A DNA stretch of 64,000 bases from Deinandra increscens subsp. villosa (taxonomy: Eukaryota > Streptophyta > Magnoliopsida > Asterales > Asteraceae). The notes under the pieces are model-generated. The model saw only the letters and a program-made list of their open reading frames with translations, made no database searches and was not told the origin of the DNA. Location of the stretch: assembly GCA_039602395.1 (NCBI GenBank), contig JBCNJP010000006.1:66158509-66222508 (forward strand), read 5' to 3'. The translations under genes and the position numbers were made by a program. Of the stretch, positions 57,359 to 64,000 are shown piece after piece (positions within the stretch are counted from its first letter, which is position 1; the number at the start of each line of letters is the position of its first letter).

Positions 57359-60300
57359 ATGGCTACTGTGAGCAAAACTAGAAATATGATCGAGGGTTTT
57401 GTGAGAGATGGATCATTTAAATGGTTGCTGAAAAACAGAAATCCATTTCATGAAGAATTTGAGGAGATGAAAGCTTCTCCATCTGCTGAAATGAATTGGA
57501 TATACGAGCTATCACCAGTGGCAAATATAGTTGTCCGTCGATGTTCAAAGTAACTTATCTTTTGTATTTCTGTCTCCATTTTGTTTCATATTTGTGAAGA
57601 AAAGTTTACTCACTTTAAACATCATAACTGCAGAATCCTGAAGATTCCTACGGGTCAGCTTCAAGAAGACTTTAATGGGGAGGCGACTGATGCTATAAAA
57701 GATCCATCATGTTATGCCCAGAATTTTCTGGAATATTCTTGTTTCAGGGCTCTTTCTGTATCCACACAAGTGAGTAATTACATGGAGGACAAGAAGTTTC
57801 GGCGTCTAACATTTGATATGATGCTTGCTTGGGAGGTTCCTGATGCTGCTAGTCAGCCTACCAATACCATGGATGTATGTATTTGTTACATTCATAACTG
57901 TTGTTTGAAGCTTAAACTTGCTTAAATATACTTGTCAATAAGAGGAGGGAGAGACATGAAACAAGTTTGCAAAAGCAGTTTTTTTTTTCCCAGATAGCAT
58001 AGCATTTTATAAGGCTCTCTTGACTATGATACAAACAAACAAACATACTATAATTCCCACTGAGAGAGCAGGGTCTGGGGAGGATGAGATGAGGGCAAAC
58101 CTTACCCCTATCCTTGACTATGATACAAGAGGTCATATTGTGTTGCTAGTTGGTATACTTGTAGGCAGGTTCTAGATTTCAGGTCATAATTATGGGACAA
58201 TCTTTTACTTTTTAGTTAAGGTAAAATGGAGGGTTGAGTTGTGAAGTTTGATTAATGCTGCAGATAGATGAGGATGCAAGTGTGGGTATAGAGGCCTTCT
58301 CCCGAATTGCGCCAGCAGTTCCGATTATAGCTGATGTAATCGTCAGTGATTATATATTTGAATTTCTTACTGCATCAACTGGAGGCCGTCTTCAGTTTTC
58401 TACCTTTGAGAAATACCTCACTGGATTGGAAAGGTAACTAGTCCTTGTGTAATCTCATTATTAGTTTTTTAGCAATACTTTATTATTTATTTTTATTGTT
58501 CCTAGTATTTCCTTTTATATGATGATGCTGATGCATGTTCATCCTTCAAATTACACATACAGGGCTGTTAGAAAAGTAAAATCTCAATCAGAGTCGTCTC
58601 TCCTTTCATCACAACGATCTGAAAGAGAGGAAAGAATTCTGGAAATTGATGGTACAGTAACCACCCAGCCAGTTCTTCAGCATGTAGGGATCTCAACTTG
58701 GCCAGGTAAGTGTCTTAACTCTTAATTATCCTTTGGTATTAACAGAAATGCTGATTGTATAAATCGATACGTTTATTTATGGTGCCCCCACAGGTCGGTT
58801 AATCCTGACAGATCATGCTATGTACTTTGAAGCTCTTCGTGTTGTATCTTATGATAAGCCTACAATTTATGAGTTGGCTGATGATTTGAAGCAGATCGTG
58901 AAGCCGGAGTTGACGGGTCCATGGGGAACCAGACTTTTTGACAAAGCCTTCTTGTATAAATCAGTTTCCTTGTAAGCCCATTCCCATGCATATCTTCTTA
59001 CTTAATGTTATTTCACTTGTCAGTATCCTAGAGGTCGTAAAATGGCCAAGTTGGGTATCCAATGATTCTTCTGTATGGATCGCAATGACCCAAATCACTT
59101 ATTTCCCAAATTTCTTTTTACTGAAAATAATTTCTATGATTCCAAAAGGTTCTATTATTCCAATGATAATCTACGTTTTTGGATAAAATGATTTAGGAGG
59201 TTTTATGCATAAAAAAATTACACGTTCTACATCAAACCTGTTTCCTTTTGAGCTAATTTTGCATATAAAAAGACTTGGTACCTGCTAGAGATAATATCAT
59301 AAAGACCCACTCATAACTAAAGTAAATGGATCTAAGTTGCCATGTGCTCGGGCGTGAGAGTGATATGTTTTGAAGTAATTGGGGATTGGAATGCAATGTA
59401 GATCAGACGCGGTTGTTATGGAGCTTCCTGAGCTGAAGGGACATAGTCGGCGTGACTACTGGCTAGCAATTATTCGTGAAATTTTATATGCCCACAGGTT
59501 TATACGCGAGTTCCAGATTACTGGAGCGATAAGGGATGAAACTCTTACGAAAACAATATTTGGGATTATTCGAATGCAGTCCCTCAAAGACATGATGTCC
59601 TCTGCCAATCCACTCTGCTTCGAGAAAGGTCTAATGTTTAATGCTTGTGATCAACTTCCAGGTGGAGATAGAATACTGGAAACACTTGCAACAACCCAAG
59701 CATGCAAGTCTGCTACAAGTAGTGCAACACCCATTGGTTCAGGCTTAGGGTCTGTGTTTGGAAATACAAACATTATTGGTGATGTGAGTGTTGGAGAGCT
59801 TACTCCCTTGGAGAAAGCTGTGAAAGAATCTAGAAGCACTTATAAAATGGTTGCAAATGCACAGGCCACCGTTGACGGGGTCAAAGTCCAAGGCATTGAT
59901 ACCAACTTAGCTGTCATGAAGGTTTTGCTCTTTTTGCCTTTTTTACTTCGTGGTTCCTAGTATTCGAAAGATCTAAAAATCAATCGGTTTTACTTGCAGG
60001 AGCTGCTCTTTCCGGTTACTGAACTTGGGAATCGTCTTGTCAAACTATACTACTGGGAAGAGCCTATGAAGTCTCTTACATTCTGTTTAATCTTCACATA
60101 TGTCGTTTACAGGTAAAGTCGTAATTTAAAATATCACGTCACTCCTCGCCATAGTCATATTTTTGTGTTTGTATCGGGTTTAAAAAGAAAAGAATGAAGT
60201 GATGGTTTGGTTTTTCGGTGCAGGGGATGGTTTTCTTACGCAGTTGGGTTGGTGTTTGCGTTTATTGCGCTATTCATCGTGATAACACGGTGGTGTAGCA

Positions 60301-60783
60301 GAGGAAGGGAGGTGGATGAGTTCAGGGTGGTAGCACCGCCACCAATGAACACAATGGAGCAACTTTTAGCCATCCAAAACGCGATTTCTCAGGCTGAAGA
60401 GCTAATCCAAGATGGAAATATTCTTCTGCTTAAACTGCGCGGCCTGTTCTTGTCCATTTTCCCACAGGTCCTCCTTATTACTGGTCTTGTACTCTTGTCA
60501 AATATTCATATTTTTAAGTATGAAATATAGTCTGAAAAAGTGATTGGGTGTCAGGCAAGTGATCGGTTTGCAGTTGCGCTTGTGATCATGGGGATATTTG
60601 TGGCGGTTGTACCTATTCGGTATGCGATTCTTAGTGGTTTTGTTCGAGGAATTGACCAAGTATTCACCCATGAGGAGACCAAGCACGGAAAGATTGAACC
60701 GAAGGGTGAGAGAGTGGTGGTTTAGCATACCAGCAGCTCCTGTTGTACTCGAAAAGGCTAACGAGGACAAGAAAAAGAAGTAA
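57359..60783 (+). CDS. DUF639 family protein, last exon frameshifted
   Basis: Exons: 57359-57549, 57634-57874, 58264-58433, 58563-58705, 58794-58971, 59402-59921, 60000-60112, 60224-60467 and 60555 onward, all GT-AG and in phase. The protein matches plant DUF639 proteins (Arabidopsis At3g18350 type) along its length: NWIYELSPVANIVVRRCSK near the N-terminus, EIDGTVTTQPVLQHVGISTWP in the middle, a GRAM-like RLILTDHAMYFEA, and the ELKGHSRRDYWLAIIREIL block. Then come APPPMNTMEQLLAIQNAIS and hydrophobic membrane-like segments (three or so) after residue 520. Function is unknown; it is probably membrane-bound. In the last exon the family sequence switches frame near 60630. The literal frame stops at 60723-60725 (656 aa), while the family-like C-terminus (RREWWFSIPAAPV type) continues in the +1 frame to 60783. 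Confidence 0.85.
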
Positions 60784-61081
60784 GTAATATATGCTGTTGT
60801 TGCAAATAGATATATGGAATCAGCTACTTTTAAATGTTGAAGATGGTGTAAAGTAGTGTTTGTGATATGAGGGAGGAGTTGACAAACGTTAACTTTAAAT
60901 GAATGGTTTTTTTTTTCCCTTTTTCTTTTTCGCAATCGACCTTGATAGTTGGTTGTTCCATCCAAAGGTAAATGTCACAGACATATCTTTCGTCTGTTCC
61001 TGTCCTATTTTTACCGACGTGAATATTAGCATCAGTTTCACCATCAGGAGTCATACCGCGTATGCTTACAAATACCGAGTT
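60784..61081 (+). other. probable 3' UTR of the DUF639 gene
   Basis: Non-coding, T-rich sequence follows the stop. No clear polyadenylation signal stands out. Confidence 0.4.
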
Positions 61082-61097
61082 AATGGTTTTTATTTGT

Positions 61098-61285
61098 AAC
61101 CACGAGGACTTGTCCGAGTGGTAACTAGTGATGAGCGGAGACTTGGGACTGAGAGGTCATAAGTTCGATTTTTGAGCTCCCATCTATTACCACCCGGCTG
61201 CTAACGGTAGTGGATTTTTCCTGAAATGAGTTCAACTAGTGTAAATTCTCCGTGACTTTCGGAGACATTTATTGACCGTTCAAAA
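61098..61285 (+). mobile_element. tRNA-derived SINE with perfect 16-bp target duplication
   Basis: The 188-bp element begins AACCACGAGGACTTGTCCGA. It has an A-box-like TGTCCGAGTGG and a B-box-like AAGTTCGATTT, resembling a Ser/Leu-type tRNA head. It ends in a short A-run. The 16-bp direct repeat AATGGTTTTTATTTGT flanks it exactly (61082-61097 and 61286-61301). RNA polymerase III would transcribe such an element, and LINE machinery moves it. Confidence 0.88.
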
Positions 61286-61301
61286 AATGGTTTTTATTTG
61301 T

Positions 61302-62395
61302 TTTAGTAACACTCATATTTTTTCTCATCATTCATACAAGCATTAATTAATGACTTACATATTTTACATTTATTTGTTAATGTTAGCGGTGTAGGGTGTA
61401 GTTGATGGCGGTGCCATTGTTCATGGTGGTGACGACGGTATATATTTCTCATTCATTTTTAAAAGGTTTGCTATTTGTCTTGTACCAAATGGTCCACGTC
61501 TAGTCATGAGATTTTTATTGATCGAATTTTATTTTTTTTGGTAAAAATACATAAATTATTAAGTTTATTCTTGTTAATTTTTATTAGCTTTTTAATGAAA
61601 TATAAAAAAGAACCACTAAACACTTTTAACAATAAATAAAGGGGTTACATGTAAATTAATTAAACTAAAACTATACATAAAGTTGGACATTGGAGGGGGT
61701 GAATGTTTCTTTTAGATTCTTTTTTAAAAAATTTCTTAATTAACTTCTAGACAAAAAGGGTGAGTGTTTAGGGTTGTTAATCAGTTTATTATGGTCGGGT
61801 TAGTCGGTTACGGAGATAAAAAATAACAAAACTCACCCGTAGCCGGTCCTGTTAAAGTTTGTAGGGTTTGAGTTATTCGGGTTTCGGATTACTAGAGTCG
61901 GACGAGTCGGTTTTACATACAAACCTAATTTTCATTGTTTCTTTTATGTTAAATATTTAAGAATTATTTTTTTATCTCAAATATTTAATAGTTATGATTA
62001 TGATTATGATTATAATGAATATACAATATGCCTAGCATTTAATAGTTATGATTATGTTTATAATAAAAATAAGATGTGCCTAGCAGACTAGAAGTATATG
62101 GGAAATCATAAGTTTTATGATGATCTCAAATATTCAACTCCGCTTTTTCCAAAATAGAGAACTTATGTGCGTAGCAATTCTTCATCCCCTAAGACTCAAT
62201 GCTTAATTTTTAGTAGAATTGAGTTTGCTATTCAAAAGAGGGTTGCAACGCAACTTGTTGCCCGTTTACCCGCCACTTCATTGTAATTGCTATTTTCATA
62301 TTATGAAAGACTAATAACGGGGAGAGAGATCATAGGGTTACGTACTGCGTAGTTACATGTCTTATGTGTATAGGAGATAGATACTAGTTAGGATC
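61302..62395. other. AT-rich spacer
   Basis: No ORF or RNA gene. A TTATGATTATGATTAT-type short repeat is seen at about 61990-62060, where a roughly 20-bp phrase (TTTAATAGTTATGATTATG) appears twice. A GGTCGGGTTAGTCGG-like stretch (61790-61920) is similar in style to 62690-62730 but not alignable by eye. Confidence 0.5.
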
Positions 62396-62399
62396 TCCC

Positions 62400-62650
62400 A
62401 CCAAAGAACCATTTGGTGGAGTGGATACCCCTTTACCTTTCAATGTGGAGGTCAAGTATTCAAATCCACCTAACACAAAATATATAGAATATTATAGAGG
62501 TGAGACCGAGGTTTTACCACAATGCGTCTTTGGGTGGTGAGTTTCCTCTGAGATGAGCGTGCAACACAGAGGGTCCTGGTTACTTGCACGGACTATGGAC
62601 ACAACGTGTGGTGGGTAACATCGTTTGCCATGATGAAACCCCCGGGTTTA
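62400..62650 (+). repeat. SINE-like tRNA-related repeat
   Basis: A TGGTGGAGTGG A-box-like word (about 62412-62422) and a TCAAGTATTCAAATCC B-box-like word (about 62452-62467) are spaced as in tRNA-derived SINEs. I could not find flanking target duplications, so the ends are approximate. Confidence 0.45.
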
Positions 62651-64000
62651 GACCCTATTAGACCTGACCCTAGTTGTCTTATTCAGGTTTAGGTTTAGTC
62701 GGGTTAATCAGGTTCAGGTATTTCTGACCTAAGTGTGATGTTGGATAACCTTTGTTATTTATAGAAGAGGCAAGACAAAAAGCCATTTAGAGATCTCCCA
62801 GGAGGCCACGGTCGACCGTGGGATCGACCGTCGGCACAAAATGACCATTTCAAAATCTAGTTTACCAACAAAACAAGAGGGCTTGTACGCCATGAATGTG
62901 TCGAATACAGTCTCTTCCGTCAGCGGTCAGCCCCCACAATTCTCCCCCCTTTAATTTCTTTCTTTGGGCCATACATTCTAATTTTCTTATGGGCTTGTGG
63001 CAACTTCTCAAAAGTGATATCAATTTAGCCCATGTGACGTAGTGAGTTACTTGCAATTTATGCGGATTGGTCCTTTTAACAAATACTTAATAGGCAATAA
63101 CGTACATGTATCTAAAATAAACCGATTAGATTAGAGGAGAAGTTTTTTTTTATCTTTATCTTTATAATTTATCAATAAAACACATTTAATTATAAAATTT
63201 TAAAACACACCCCTTATCATATTCTTTATCTTTAAAAATATCATATTTATGTAATGTATTGATATATTTACCAATCCCTTATAATTATCCCTTAAAATTT
63301 GAGGATAACTTTATTATAAAGATGCAAATGTAAGACAAAAAATAGTTCTTATATTGTCCATAAAAAAATAAAGATAAGATGTATTATAAATATGCTATTG
63401 TGAATGCTCTTATAGATTATTGTAGGCGTGTTGGTGTATTTTGTTTTCTCTTCTTAAACGGTTGCGATTCTCACCTTTTGGGTATCATTATTAGTTCTTC
63501 ATTAAGGAAAGTTCTCATGTTTTTAAGATGATTTTAATGTAGGTCTAATATTGATCGTTTATGAACGTTGGGTTTCATTGTTTGAAAGGGGAGAGTTTTT
63601 GTTCCTAACTTTTTGTCCCGTAAACAGTTACACTTTTGGCAAGAACTATCGAAGGTGTTGCCGAATTATTTTCTTAATTGGTATTATTTTTTTTTTTGTA
63701 TCAGTAGCACTTTCTTTCGTGTTGAGTTTTTCCGGCTTATTTTATGTATTTTTGACTATGGTTATGTGTCCGTGCGTTCTGTTCTGTTTGCTATAGGTGT
63801 GTACTTCACGTCCTTACTTAAGTTTCATGTTCTTATACTATATATAGGTCACAATGACTTGATTAATTTGGGGTTGATCAGATGTAACAATTGTAAATTT
63901 CATACTTTCTATTAAGCTAAGCCGTTCAAAATCATAGATAAGATAAAAAAATTTTGAGTGGCTCCTAATCCAATTCCTAAAATCTATCTATTCTGTCTTG
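62651..64000. other. spacer to the window end
   Basis: AT-rich; the open frames near 63551-63915 are hydrophobic by base composition and match no family that I recognise. Nothing supported. Confidence 0.5.

Noticed and set aside
61098..61170. Functional tRNA gene
   Set aside because: The A- and B-boxes are there, but the acceptor stem does not pair, and the 16-bp duplications at both ends of the 188-bp unit show a SINE.

Overview
This is nuclear DNA from a flowering plant: intron-rich genes with GT-AG (and two GC-AG) introns, AT-rich spacers, and dense nested plant transposons of nearly every class (LINE, SINE, Ty3/gypsy chromovirus, Ty1/copia, Helitron, MULE, hAT MITEs, PIF/Harbinger). Protein similarities are to eudicots. 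The style of the repeats reminds me of Asteraceae, but I cannot prove that from the sequence. Two runs of exactly 500 N (26933-27432 and 48562-49061) are scaffold gaps of nominal size.

Layout. 1-2700: 3' part of a frameshifted LINE. 3385-8347: a young minus-strand Ty3/gypsy chromovirus with one long gag-pol ORF, inserted in what looks like the first intron of a transcribed unit whose exon-like pieces continue to about 10.85 kb. A textbook Helitron 3' end sits at 11288-11318. 11391-18190: a large element with long imperfect terminal inverted repeats. A 2.6-kb minus-strand Helitron-like element (11586-14191) interrupts its left repeat and carries an intron-containing, broken copy of the tRNA adenosine deaminase gene TAD2. 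Two hAT-type MITEs lie further in. 19561-21954: a solo LTR with perfect target-site duplication. 22265-22776: a fold-back MULE-type MITE with perfect 9-bp duplication.

22787-31560: a 4.1-kb segment occurs twice, on either side of the first gap, at very high identity. It holds a DC1-domain (C1-like zinc finger) gene and the 3' half of a shaker-family outward-rectifying K+ channel (SKOR/GORK type). Only the second copy continues into a full channel gene (11 exons, 39921 to 29272, minus strand, 708 aa), which ends before the usual KHA domain. Intron 1 of the channel holds a Pack-MULE-like element with 9-bp duplications. Intron 2 holds a deleted Copia element with an internal 1.65-kb tandem duplication.

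40-44.5 kb: spacer with a SINE, a PIF/Harbinger ORF1 remnant and a probable solo LTR. 44924-48076: intact NFXL1 (NF-X1-type zinc finger). 49207-53707 (minus): golgin candidate 2, whose 3' exons are lost at the second gap. 57359-60783: a DUF639 gene (nine coding exons) with an apparent one-base frameshift in its last exon, followed by a SINE with a 16-bp duplication. 61.3-64 kb: AT-rich spacer.

The host genes (K+ channel, DC1 protein, NFXL1, golgin, DUF639) are unrelated functions and do not form a cluster or pathway. The main interest is structural: precise nested insertions, captured gene fragments, and an assembly-duplicated locus.
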